From positions 1 to 64,000 of the forward strand of contig NZ_JGZR01000001.1 in the NCBI RefSeq assembly GCF_000741775.1: a stretch of 64,000 nt of DNA, written 5' to 3'. Shown here piece by piece: positions 37,831-46,861 of this stretch. The stretch is from Bifidobacterium subtile (GTDB taxonomy: Bacteria; Actinomycetota; Actinomycetes; Actinomycetales; Bifidobacteriaceae). Under the pieces are notes generated by a model. The model was not told the DNA's origin, did not search any database, and saw only the letters and a list, made by a program, of their open reading frames with translations. A program made the translations under genes and the position numbers. Each line of letters starts with the position of its first letter. The stretch's first letter is position 1.

Positions 37831-39428
37831 CCCGCACCGTCACCACGATCCCAGCGACCCGCCGCCTCCACACCGGCGCTCCGCTCAGCCAAACCCGCGC
37901 GAAGAACGTCGCCGGATACGCAAGGGTCTCAACCGACCACGATGACCAAGTCTCCTCCTACCAGGCGCAGGTTGACTACTACACCAGGTACATCACCGAC
38001 CACTCCGGGTGGGAACTCGCAGGCATCTACACCGACGAAGGCATCACCGGCACCTCAACAAAGAAACGTGCCGGGTTCCAGGCGATGGTCACTGACGCGC
38101 TGGCCGGGAAGATCGACCTCATCGTCACCAAAAGCGTCTCAAGGTTCGCCCGCAACACCGTCGACTCGTTGACCACCGTGCGTACCCTCAAAGAGCACGG
38201 CGTCGAGGTGTACTTCGAGAAAGAGAACATTTGAACGTTCGACGCCAAGGGTGAACTCATCATCACCATCATGAGTTCCCTCGCGCAAGAAGAAGCACGC
38301 TCCATCTCAGAAAACGTGACCTGGGGGCACCGCAAACGCTTCGCCGACGGGAAAGTCACCCTCCCGTTCAGCAGATTCCTCGGCTACGACCGAGGAGAAG
38401 ACGGCAACCTCGTCATCAACGAGCTAGAGGCCGTCACCGTCCGCTACATCTACTCAATGTTCCTAGAAGGTCTCTCACTCACCGCCATCGCCAAACACCT
38501 CAAGGCTGAAGGGCACCTCTCACCCGGCGGGAACCAGAACTGGCCGCTCGGCACGCTACGCAGCATCCTCACCAACGAGAAATACAAAGGTGATGCGCTC
38601 CTGCAAAAGAGCTACGTCGCAGACTTCCTCACCAAACGCCAGATCGCGAACCAAGGTGAAGTGCCCCAGTACTACGTGACCGGCAACCACGAAGCGATCA
38701 TCAACCCCGCCGTGTGGGACTTCGTCCAAGCAGAACTCGCAGCCATCAAGAAAGGCCGCCGCTCCGCCTCCCGCCAACGCACCTTCTCAGGCAAAATCCG
38801 GTGCGGCCAGTGTGGCTCCTGGTACGGATCGAAAACCTGGCACGCCGGATCAAAATACGAGAAACGCGTCTGGCGGTGCAACCACAAATACGATGGCGGC
38901 TCGGTTTGCACCACCCCGCACCTGAGCGACCAGCAACTACAAGTAGCGTTCGTGGAAGCCGTACGCGAGATGCTCGCTGAGCGCGGCGGCGTTGATGGCG
39001 TACTCGAAGCCGAGCTACTTGCAGAACTCGACACCACTGACCTGCGACTTCAAGCCGACCGGATCAGTGCCCAAGCCGCGACAGTTGGTGACGCGATTGA
39101 GAAACTGATCGCCACGAACGCCCGAGTCGCACAGAACCAGGCTGACTACCAGCACCGTTTCGACACACTCTCCGCCGAGCACACGGACCTACTCCAGCAG
39201 CACGGCATCATCCTCGCTGAGATCACCGACCTGCAAAACAGGCTCAGCGCCTACCAGCACTACAAACTCAACCTCGCCGAACTAGAGACGAGCCGGATCG
39301 AGTTCACTCCCTACCTCTGGCACACCCTCACCGACCACGCCCAAGTGACCGCCGACGGCATGATCACCTTCGTGTTCAGGGACGGGAGTGAAACTGCGTT
39401 GAAAATGAGTGACCTGGCTTCCCGGTAA
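37827..39428 (+). pseudogene. Large serine recombinase 2, in-frame TGA
   Basis: A single frame of 533 codons interrupted by TGA at 38232-38234. Before it lies a resolvase domain (VAGYARVSTDHDDQ, YTDEGITGTSTKKRAGFQAMV, TKSVSRFARNTVDSL, YFEKENI). After it, TFDAKGELIITIMSSLAQEEARSISENVTWGHRKRF, a Recombinase domain, a zinc ribbon (RCGQCGSWYGSKTWH..WRCNHK) and a long coiled coil. Relatives read ENIWTFD at this place, so the TGA stands for a Trp TGG. Translation could restart at the ATG at 38271, but that product lacks the catalytic Ser. Element excision may therefore depend on recombinase 1 alone. Confidence 0.88.
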
Positions 39429-39433
39429 AGACG

Positions 39434-41125
39434 TTAGGAGAGCTGCCATTCCTTGATGAGGAGTGCTTTCAGGTCAGCCTGTCGCCTCTCGATCACTTCA
39501 GGAGTCCACACCGGTTCTTGGAGTACCTGGGTCGTCAGCGCAAAGACCGCGACACCTGAATTGGACGTGAAGTACGCTTCCTTCTTCTTCTCGAAGTCGT
39601 AGTTCTGCGCCTGCGAGTTCTTTCTGCGGTTCAACAACAGAAGATTTCCCAAGCGGTGAGTCCAATACTCACGCTCATCCTCGGTGAAATCCTGCAGCCA
39701 ATCGCTACCTTCACTTGGCGTTTGTGGAAGGACATGCTCCACCGTGATCAAGTTGTGGTCGTATGAAGCACCTGGATCGTTAGCGAGTGCCGAATCAAGG
39801 CGCAACAGCACGTACTTGCGGATCCGCGTGTAGGTGTATAGCTCACCGTCGAGAGTGTGGATGCTCTCTTCCTTCTCGCGGTCGCTCAGTTCAAAGGCGG
39901 GCGAGTCAATACCGGTGCCCTCGACAAGTTGACTCAGTAGTTCCATGTAGCGTTGCGCACGCGGAGTCGCGTACAAGCGGCGCAACAACATGCTTGCTGC
40001 CAAGCGTTCCAGTTTCTGCAGGAATGCCTCAAGGAACACCGGATCGTCACCGTGGTGTTTGAGTGCCCATAGTGCAACCGGTCGCCAGTCATCGTTGTCC
40101 AACTGGCCGAGGCGCTTCAACCAGGCGTTGACTCCAGCCCAATCGGCTCCTGCGAAGTCGGCAGAGTTCAGGCGCACATCCGCACGTGCATACGGTTCGA
40201 GTACTTCTTTGATGAAGCCCTTACCGTCGTCGGCGAGCAGGTACTTATTCAGCACCTGTTCCGGGAACTCAGTCAGCAGGCTTCGCACCGCACGCGTCTG
40301 GCTGGAGACTGCTCGAATATAGAGGAACAGGTTTGCGAACTCGTCACGCCCCAAGTCTTCTTCGAGCTTCTCCCACAAGTCAGCGTAATGTTGCTTGTCT
40401 GAATCAGGGATCGCACCAATCACCTGCGACTTGAAAATATCGGAGGGCGCAAGAGGCATGCCACGCGAGTTCATCACCGAGAAGATGCGATAGGCCGAGT
40501 TCAGGTCAGGGGTAGAGACGGTGACCATGAAGGTTCTCGCACCCATCATCTTGAACAGAGCTTTCAACTGTTCCTGATCCCAGCCTTCAAGTTCAGCGCG
40601 CAGAGCCTTCGCGTTGTCTCGGATGGCGCGTTGGGAATCAGTCTCGGTGACGTTGTTGCTGATGTCCACCAGCTGCGCAGTCCCATCCACTGTTTGGACG
40701 TACTCATTGAAGAAACGTTTGTCGCGAGGTCGCAGGGCAAGCCGTGGAGTCGCGGGTTGGTCATCGTCCCACTCGACAGCTGGCTTCTCGAGGAACTCAT
40801 GTATAGCTCGACTCATGTTCGGGTTATCAACCAGATCGCGCAAGACACCCAGAATTAGCGAGAGCGTCGTCAAACGCTGCTGACCGTCGATCACCTCTGA
40901 CTTCGTGTCACCTTCCTCCTTGACGAGCACTACCGACCCCAAGAAGTAAGGCTCATCCGTGTCACGCTCCAGGGCGCTCTGCAAGTCAGACAGCAGTTGC
41001 ATCGTCTCGTCAGTACCCCAGGTATAGGGACGCTGGTACTCCGGAATCACGAAGTCGAAGTCGTTCGAGAATAGCTTCCCGAGAGGAATTTCAGCGGCCT
41101 TGAGAGGCTGTCGCGTTGTCGCCAT
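39434..41125 (-). CDS. DUF262/DUF1524 protein, GmrSD-like restriction enzyme
   Basis: 563 aa from the ATG at 41125. N-terminal DUF262 with the ParB-like DGQQR site (PEYQRPYTWGTDE, IDGQQRLTTLSLILGVL). C-terminal DUF1524 HNH nuclease (ITVEHVLPQTP..W, then HRLGNLLLLNRRKNSQAQNYDF). This two-domain layout is that of GmrSD-type modification-dependent (type IV) restriction enzymes, which use nucleotide hydrolysis to cut glucosylated or otherwise modified phage DNA. It is convergent with and 5 bases from recombinase 2, so it is probably cargo of the element. An anti-phage role is an inference from the family. Confidence 0.85.
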   Translation of the reverse strand: MATTRQPLKAAEIPLGKLFSNDFDFVIPEYQRPYTWGTDETMQLLSDLQSALERDTDEPYFLGSVVLVKEEGDTKSEVIDGQQRLTTLSLILGVLRDLVDNPNMSRAIHEFLEKPAVEWDDDQPATPRLALRPRDKRFFNEYVQTVDGTAQLVDISNNVTETDSQRAIRDNAKALRAELEGWDQEQLKALFKMMGARTFMVTVSTPDLNSAYRIFSVMNSRGMPLAPSDIFKSQVIGAIPDSDKQHYADLWEKLEEDLGRDEFANLFLYIRAVSSQTRAVRSLLTEFPEQVLNKYLLADDGKGFIKEVLEPYARADVRLNSADFAGADWAGVNAWLKRLGQLDNDDWRPVALWALKHHGDDPVFLEAFLQKLERLAASMLLRRLYATPRAQRYMELLSQLVEGTGIDSPAFELSDREKEESIHTLDGELYTYTRIRKYVLLRLDSALANDPGASYDHNLITVEHVLPQTPSEGSDWLQDFTEDEREYWTHRLGNLLLLNRRKNSQAQNYDFEKKKEAYFTSNSGVAVFALTTQVLQEPVWTPEVIERRQADLKALLIKEWQLS

Positions 41126-41180
41126 ACCTTTAATCACCTATCGAATGAACGTTGCACCAGCATTATCCCAAATGCACCAA

Positions 41181-41729
41181 TCAAGCAGCGAGTCGGTAGC
41201 CGCCGCTGAAATGTATCCAATCCGCTCGGAAAGTTTCTAGGTTGAAAAACACGTCCAGTTTACGATCGCCGTTCACATATACGGTCACATCTATGCCACC
41301 CATGGGGTTGTGTCTGATAGTGCCGTCATCGATGGTGTACGAATGGATGACGTCCCTGTCGGTGAATGCGAGGGGGTCATAGCCTTGCAAGGTTTCCCTG
41401 AAGGCTTTATCGGCTTCCTTGCTGTGTACGATCTGGCGCATGTCATTCTGCTGGCTTTGCTGCATGGCGAATACTCCTCCTGCGATGGCCGCGATGATCG
41501 CGATGATAATGCCGATGACGATGAGCGCGATCTTCCAGCCCTTGCGCTGTTTCGGCTGCAGTGCCGGCTGAAACGGTGACTGCGGCATGGACTGGAACGG
41601 CGGCTGCTGCGCCGGGCCGGGCATCGGCCCGAGTTCCTGCTGCGCTGGCGCTGGTGCAGCCCATGTCTGACTTGGAACCTGGTTTTGCGTCGGCTGCTGT
41701 GCCGATTCCTCTGCTGACATTTGGTTCAA
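41181..41729 (-). CDS. Single-pass membrane protein, TTG start
   Basis: 182 aa. The TTG at 41729 has GGGGAG 7 bases before it; the ATG three codons later would sit too far from any site, so a TTG start is preferred. A Pro/Gln-rich cytoplasmic N-terminus of about 65 residues is followed by a strong helix (WKIALIVIGIIIAIIAAIAGGVFAM) and a small extracytoplasmic alpha/beta domain ending VYVNGDRKLDVFFNLETFRADWIHFSGGYRLAA. This resembles actinobacterial membrane-tethered proteins of unknown function. Directly downstream of guaD on the same strand. Confidence 0.7.
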   Translation of the reverse strand: MNQMSAEESAQQPTQNQVPSQTWAAPAPAQQELGPMPGPAQQPPFQSMPQSPFQPALQPKQRKGWKIALIVIGIIIAIIAAIAGGVFAMQQSQQNDMRQIVHSKEADKAFRETLQGYDPLAFTDRDVIHSYTIDDGTIRHNPMGGIDVTVYVNGDRKLDVFFNLETFRADWIHFSGGYRLAA

Positions 41730-41760
41730 GGCGCGTCTCCCCTCAACTACTCCCCTTAAT

Positions 41761-43125
41761 TTACACCTCCGGGAAGGGCAGCGCTATCTCTCGCCCGGCG
41801 ACGAAACGATGCGTGATGCTGCGGTCGTCGCCGGTGTAGATGTAGCGTTCGAGGCGTTCCTGCGGAGAGAGGCTGAGCGGATTGTCGTCTTCGCGGATGA
41901 CGAGCGCATCGAAATCATAGCCCGGCTCGAAAGAACCGACTCGGCCGAAGAAGGCGCCGCTGGCCTTGGTGGCCATAGCGAAGGCCTCGGGCAGGCGCAG
42001 CGGGCGCTCGCCCTGATGCTCGGGCAGCATGCTGAGCATTTTCGACGCCTCGATCGACTGCACAATGTGATGGTTGATGTCGGGCACATGGCCGGCTCCG
42101 ACATCGCTCGCGATGCTGATATTCAGGCCGTAGTCGAGGTCGCGGCGCACCGGCATGATGCCGCTGGTCAGATTCATATTCGACTGCGCACAATGCGCCA
42201 GGTACACGCGGCGTGCCTTGAGCAGTGCGCGCTCGCGCTCGCTCGTATGCACGCAGTGGGCCATGATCGTCCTGCCCTCAGGCATCAGGCCATAATGTTC
42301 GTAGACTTCGGCGTAGCTGGGGATGTCCGGATGCAGCTCGCGCACCCAGTCGATCTCGCCGAGGTTCTCGTCCAGATGCGACTGCACTGGCAGATCGTAG
42401 TGCTCGGCCAACTCGCCCAGGCCCTGCATCAGCTCGGGCGTGGTGGAGGGCACGAAGCGCGGCGTGATGATGAAGCCGATGTCTGGCGTGAGTTCGCGGG
42501 ACTCTTCGATAAGTTCCTGCGTGGTGGCGAGGCTGTCGTCGGTGCTTTCAATGAGGCTTTCCGGCGCATTGCGATCCATGTTGACCTTGCCGATGACCGG
42601 GCGCAGGCCGGATTGCTGACTCAGGCGCATCAGCTCAAGCGTGGAGCCTGCGTGCAGCGTCGCAAACGCGCTGAATCGCAGGGTTCCCACGGACCAGAGC
42701 TTGTTCAGGAAGCGCTTGTACCAGCGCTGCGTTATCTCCGGGTCGGCGAAATTCGCCTCGGCCGGGAAGGTGTAGCGCTCAAGCCAGGGGAGCAGCTCGT
42801 AATCGAAGCCCAGCCCGGCTATCGGATACTGTGGCGCATGGATATGCAGGTCGTTGAACCCGGGGATGATGAGCGAGCCGCTGTAGTCGCTCACCGGCAG
42901 GTCTGCGTACTCGCTTGGCAGGTTTGAGGTGACCTGTTGCACCGTGCCGTTGGCGACAATGATGTAGCCGTCTTCGCATACTTCGAAGGCGTCCGGCGTG
43001 GGAGTGTGCAGGATGTCGCCTTTGATGATGCGGATGGCGGCGTGCGCAGCGGCGGGGATGTCCGGGATGCCGGTTGCGGCGTCGATGTCATTTTGGTGTG
43101 CGTCGTGCCGCGTTATGTTATCCAT
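41761..43125 (-). CDS. guaD: Guanine deaminase
   Basis: 454 aa from the ATG at 43125. Amidohydrolase superfamily: zinc motif HxH in FNDLHIHAPQYPIAGLGFDYELLPWLERYTFPAE, then SHLDENLGEIDWVREL, MAHCVHTSERE and ASDVGAGH. Converts guanine to xanthine, linking purine salvage and nitrogen release. The QYP and LPWL elements are specific to guanine deaminases of the GuaD type. The frame is open 28 codons upstream without a site. No xanthine uptake genes nearby. Confidence 0.93.
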   Translation of the reverse strand: MDNITRHDAHQNDIDAATGIPDIPAAAHAAIRIIKGDILHTPTPDAFEVCEDGYIIVANGTVQQVTSNLPSEYADLPVSDYSGSLIIPGFNDLHIHAPQYPIAGLGFDYELLPWLERYTFPAEANFADPEITQRWYKRFLNKLWSVGTLRFSAFATLHAGSTLELMRLSQQSGLRPVIGKVNMDRNAPESLIESTDDSLATTQELIEESRELTPDIGFIITPRFVPSTTPELMQGLGELAEHYDLPVQSHLDENLGEIDWVRELHPDIPSYAEVYEHYGLMPEGRTIMAHCVHTSERERALLKARRVYLAHCAQSNMNLTSGIMPVRRDLDYGLNISIASDVGAGHVPDINHHIVQSIEASKMLSMLPEHQGERPLRLPEAFAMATKASGAFFGRVGSFEPGYDFDALVIREDDNPLSLSPQERLERYIYTGDDRSITHRFVAGREIALPFPEV

Positions 43126-43355
43126 AAGTTCCGTCCCCTGTCGTGCGTTCCGCGTGTCGCCTGCGTGGTTCATCCGACGCCAAACCACAAGCTGCAAGCA
43201 AATGTCCAAAAGCTGGGAAAGAAGATATCACACGCATATGTTGCCTTGGAAAATCGAGAGTCGAAAAGGCTGAGTTATTACAATGCCATTCGGGCAGAAG
43301 ATGACGACGTGCCAGACTTGCACGCGTTTTCTGCTCTACGCTGCAATGAGGCATA

Positions 43356-43570
43356 TATCTGCTCCTTATCCGTGGTGCAATACGCAGGTCTTTTCAGGCC
43401 TATCTGCCTTATCTGTAGTGTAGATATCGTGGCATCGCTAATACAGGCGTCCGAGAATGGTGATTTCCTGCCATAAATACCTGGTGGATCAGGGGAAACG
43501 GCACTACAGGTAAGGCAGATGCATCTCTGCAAGTTCGGGATTGCACTACAGATGAAAGATAAGGTAGATA
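43356..43570. repeat. Nested palindromic element, diverged copy 6
   Basis: Sense arms TATCTGCTCCTTATCCGTGG (43356) and TATCTGCCTTATCTGTAGTG (43401-43420); core 43421-43501 with AATACAGGCG..TTTCCTGCC..AATACC, similar to the main-family core; antisense arms 43502-43520 and 43543-43570 (GCACTACAGATGAAAGATAA). Same order, spacing and length as the main copies, but with its own arm sequence kept complementary. No gene in 43126-43639. Confidence 0.75.
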
Positions 43571-43639
43571 GCCCGTGCGCGATCTGCCCAAAGGGAAGGC
43601 AGGAGGGCGTTCAGGAAACTGGCACATCAGCGGTGCCAT

Positions 43640-45046
43640 TCATGAAGGCGATTGCACTTGCAAGTTCATCAGCGGTATGGCGATACGCATCGTGGTGCCC
43701 TGATCGCTGGTCTGCGCCACGTCGATCCAGCCGTTGTAGCGCATGGCGATATCGCGGGCTAAGGCCAGCCCCAAGCCGTAGCCCTGATGCGAGGAGCCGG
43801 AATCGGCGCGGGAAAAGCGCTGGAAGAGCCGTTCGGGGTCGTTGCCGATGCCTTTGCCGTGGTCGCGCACGAGGATTTCGGCCTGATTCGACGGGCGTTC
43901 CTTCCGCGTGAAGCTGCCTCTGCTCGCTGCTTTGGACGCGTCGCCTATGCTGGTGGCATTACGCGCATTGCCTGGACCGACCGCTTCTGTCGCTTCGCTT
44001 GCTTGCATGGTTCGCACGCGCACGTCGATGGAGGAGCCGCGCGGCGAATGGGCGATGGCGTTGTCCAGCACGGCGACGATGCACCGCTCGATGCCGGTTT
44101 CGCCACCGCGCACGATGACCGGATGCGCAGGAGCAGCAAAATCGATGCGAACCGCTGCCTTGTCGGCCAGCAGCGCGACCGAATGAATCGCGCGACGGGC
44201 TGCTGCGATGACGTCGGTGGGAACATCCTGCCGGGCGCCCTGCGCCGCGAGCAGCAGGTCGTTGATCACGCTGTCCATACGGGAAACGTCGTCGCGCAGG
44301 TCGTTGATGACCGGGTCGAGCGCCTTGCCCTGCTGCAACCGGTGGTCGAGCAGCTCGGTGCGGGCGCCGATGACCGCGAGCGGCGTTTTGAGCTCATGGC
44401 TGGCGTCGGCCACGAAATTGCGCTGCAGTCGAAGCGCCTCCTGCATGGGGCGGATCTCCTGACGGGAGAAGAACCAGCCGACCGCTCCGGCGGCGAGGAT
44501 GATGCCGATGGCGAAGAAAACGATGAGCAGCAGCGCCTTGCGGCTGTCGATGACCGAGGCCCCGTGGAATGCGGCCGGCAGATTCACGTCGTTGGGATTG
44601 ATGTCATGCTCGCTGAGCTCGCGCCGCGACCCCCAAATGACGCCGATGATAAGCAGAATCGTGCCAATGAAAGTGATGACGCTCATCGTCAGCACGATGC
44701 GCAGGCTGATCGACCACGACGCCTTGTTGCCGGCGAGCGGGCTGGTAATGTGCGGCCTGCCGGCTGCGTGGATGCCAATTGCCTTGCTACTCGCGGAATC
44801 ATCTGGTACTTCGGGTGCAGCCTTGGCGCTGCCATCGTGATCGTCTGGAGTTGCTATCGCACGTTTGATGTTGTCGCCATGCCCCGGGACCGATGCCCCC
44901 GACTCCCGTATCTTCATGATTCCTGAGCATTTTGGCGATTTCGCCGATTGCTGTAACCGCCCAGCCGTCTGCGATTCCGTTGTTTTCCAAGGCCCGCCAT
45001 CCTTGGGTCCACCATCTCCAGCCGTACCATGCCCACGCTCGCTCAT
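43640..45046 (-). CDS. Sensor histidine kinase
   Basis: 468 aa from the ATG at 45046, which overlaps the response-regulator stop as ATGA. Two membrane helices (SLRIVLTMSVITFIGTILLIIGVIW and ALLLIVFFAIGIILAAGAVGWFF) flank a short outer loop of about 35 residues. H-box ASHELKTPL, N-box VLDNAIAHSPRG, G1 VRDHGKGIG, F-box FQRFSRA, G2 GYGLGLALARDIA. Odd features: a Gly/Ser/Ala-rich N-terminus of about 95 residues and a roughly 40-residue Ala/Ser/Asn insert inside the ATPase domain between the N- and G1-boxes. Signal unknown. Confidence 0.92.
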   Translation of the reverse strand: MSERGHGTAGDGGPKDGGPWKTTESQTAGRLQQSAKSPKCSGIMKIRESGASVPGHGDNIKRAIATPDDHDGSAKAAPEVPDDSASSKAIGIHAAGRPHITSPLAGNKASWSISLRIVLTMSVITFIGTILLIIGVIWGSRRELSEHDINPNDVNLPAAFHGASVIDSRKALLLIVFFAIGIILAAGAVGWFFSRQEIRPMQEALRLQRNFVADASHELKTPLAVIGARTELLDHRLQQGKALDPVINDLRDDVSRMDSVINDLLLAAQGARQDVPTDVIAAARRAIHSVALLADKAAVRIDFAAPAHPVIVRGGETGIERCIVAVLDNAIAHSPRGSSIDVRVRTMQASEATEAVGPGNARNATSIGDASKAASRGSFTRKERPSNQAEILVRDHGKGIGNDPERLFQRFSRADSGSSHQGYGLGLALARDIAMRYNGWIDVAQTSDQGTTMRIAIPLMNLQVQSPS

Positions 45047-45765
45047 TCCTCCGGCCTTCCCAAGACATAGCCCTTTCCACGCACCGTGAGAATAATATCC
45101 CGGGTCGTTTTCTGGCGGATGTACGACACATAGGTGTCCACCGTGCCTTCCACCGCGTCGGGGCGAAAGGCGGTGCCCAGCAGTTCGGCGCGGCTGAACA
45201 CGTGATCGGGCGAATCGCACATCACCTTGAGCAAGGCCGCTTCGGCGGCGGTGAGCGGCACCAGATCGCCTTGTGGGCTTTCCGCCATGGCGGTATGCGC
45301 GTGGAAGACCCAGTCGCCGATGCCGTACGAATCGCCGCGCTCGGCGTCGTACCCGCGCAGCATGGCCCGGAGCCGGGCGTCCAATTCCTTGAAGCTGAAC
45401 GGTTTCGTGAGGTAGTCGTTCGCTCCGCCGTCTAAACCGTCGACAATGTCCCCGACCGCGCCCAGCGCGGTGAGGATCAGCACCGGCGTGGTGACGCCGC
45501 TGGCCCGCAGCGACCGCACGAGTTCCAGACCATCCATGTCGGGCAGCCGCCGGTCGACGATGGCCGCGTCGAAGGAGCCAGCCGCAAAGCGCGACTTCGC
45601 TTGAGCGCCCGACGTCACCCATTCCACGCGATACTCGTCATCGAGCAGTTCCTTGGTGATCTGCCCCAGCCGCTCGTCGTCCTCCAGCAGCAACAGCCGC
45701 GGCTGCAGCAGCTTCGCCGGGTCGTTCAGCGCGTATGAAGTCATCTGCTGCGTATCGTCCGTCAT
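45043..45765 (-). CDS. OmpR-family response regulator
   Basis: 240 aa. Receiver domain with acidic pair LLLEDDERLG, phospho-acceptor Asp in AAIVDRRLPDMDG, and LTKPFSFKEL. Then an OmpR/PhoB winged helix (GDLVPLTAAEAALLKVMCDSPDHVFSRAELLG..VDTYVSYIRQKTTRDIILTVRGKGYVL). GGAAGGA precedes the ATG. Forms an operon with the downstream kinase. A 9-bp tandem repeat lies in its promoter region. Confidence 0.94.
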   Translation of the reverse strand: MTDDTQQMTSYALNDPAKLLQPRLLLLEDDERLGQITKELLDDEYRVEWVTSGAQAKSRFAAGSFDAAIVDRRLPDMDGLELVRSLRASGVTTPVLILTALGAVGDIVDGLDGGANDYLTKPFSFKELDARLRAMLRGYDAERGDSYGIGDWVFHAHTAMAESPQGDLVPLTAAEAALLKVMCDSPDHVFSRAELLGTAFRPDAVEGTVDTYVSYIRQKTTRDIILTVRGKGYVLGRPEE

Positions 45766-45806
45766 CGTCGCCTCGTCCTTCCATTGCCGGGTAATCGGTA
45801 AAATAT

Positions 45807-45851
45807 GCTGTCGGTGCTGTCGGTGCTGTCGGTGCTGTCGGTGCTGTCGGC
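45807..45851. repeat. 9-bp tandem repeat upstream of the response regulator
   Basis: Four perfect copies of GCTGTCGGT and a fifth ending in C, 42-86 bases before the response-regulator start. Slippage could change promoter or leader length in 9-bp steps. No gene in the adjoining 45852-46861 apart from the inverted repeat at 46357. Confidence 0.8.
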
Positions 45852-46356
45852 TGTGTCGACTGCACCGGTGCTATACGTATGTCCGCCGCCTACTGGCCTT
45901 GATGCCTGAGCACGATCACCGCTCTCGTCACTTTCGTCTCGTTCCGCGAGTCTGCCCCGTATAGCAAGTATAAAAAACATTGGTGATTCCATCATGCCAG
46001 CAGCATGCTGAGCGAATGCTAAGAAACCCGATGCTGTGTATGTTTCCATGTATCTATCGCCGTTATTTCGGGAGCGTGATTTTTCAACTGTAGGTCTCTC
46101 GGACGTTCGATGCCTGCTGGATTGCGCTATGCGTGTCAGGGCTACGTGTGGATATGGACTACGATGTGTGCAATTGTGCGATTTCGTGGCTCATGGAACC
46201 CGTCTGTGTGCGCCTCTTGGCTCCTTTGAAATCTATTCAGCAGATTTGGATGAATCATGTTGTTGCATACGCTGAGGCTCGTGAATTCTGGAACCTGTAA
46301 ACGTTGGTATTCCGGCAAAACGCTATGTGCGATACTCGTGGTCTACTTCGGCAAGT

Positions 46357-46490
46357 GCTTAATAGACGAAAAAAGTGCTGAATAGGTGTTTGATGCCGGA
46401 CATCAATCGTCTGCCAGTCGCGAATGTATGTAGAGCAACGGCTGCAGCGCCCGGTTGCACATCTATTAAGCACTTTTTCGACTATTAAGC
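46357..46490. repeat. Inverted repeat with TGCTTAATAG units
   Basis: The left arm 46357-46385 and right arm 46463-46490 are complementary over 28-29 bases with three differences. Each arm has two units of (GT)GCTTAATAG or near match. The 77-base loop is GC-rich. The position is a gene-free 1-kb region. It differs in sequence from the six-copy family but shares the two-units-per-arm design. Confidence 0.75.
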
Positions 46491-46861
46491 AGATGCGAAA
46501 GTAGATGCTCAATATGCGTGCAACAGAATCGTTGAAATTCTGCCATTCTGCGAAATAGGACAATGCCGGTTACAGCCCCATGCAGGTTATAGTGCCCGGC
46601 AATCTGCTTAATTGATGAATGACGGATGATTGTCTAGGTGAGGAATCAGTGCGGGAACGATACCACGTCGACGCATTCGCAGAAATGAGTCCGCCGAGGC
46701 AAAGCCACGTATGAGATCTTCATAATTCTTGGATATAAAGAGTTGCAAGGCTTTGCATCATGGTGCAGTGCTGCTAGTGACGGACCGGAAGTGGTCTCAA
46801 GATGAACGACAGCGATATCCTTAGTGAACATTAAGGGTCATGACCCCATACTGGCGACGTG

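Noticed and set aside
45047..45622. Upstream extension of the kinase frame through the response-regulator gene
   Set aside because: It is the shadow of the regulator gene; the ATGA overlap at 45043-45046 fixes the true kinase start.
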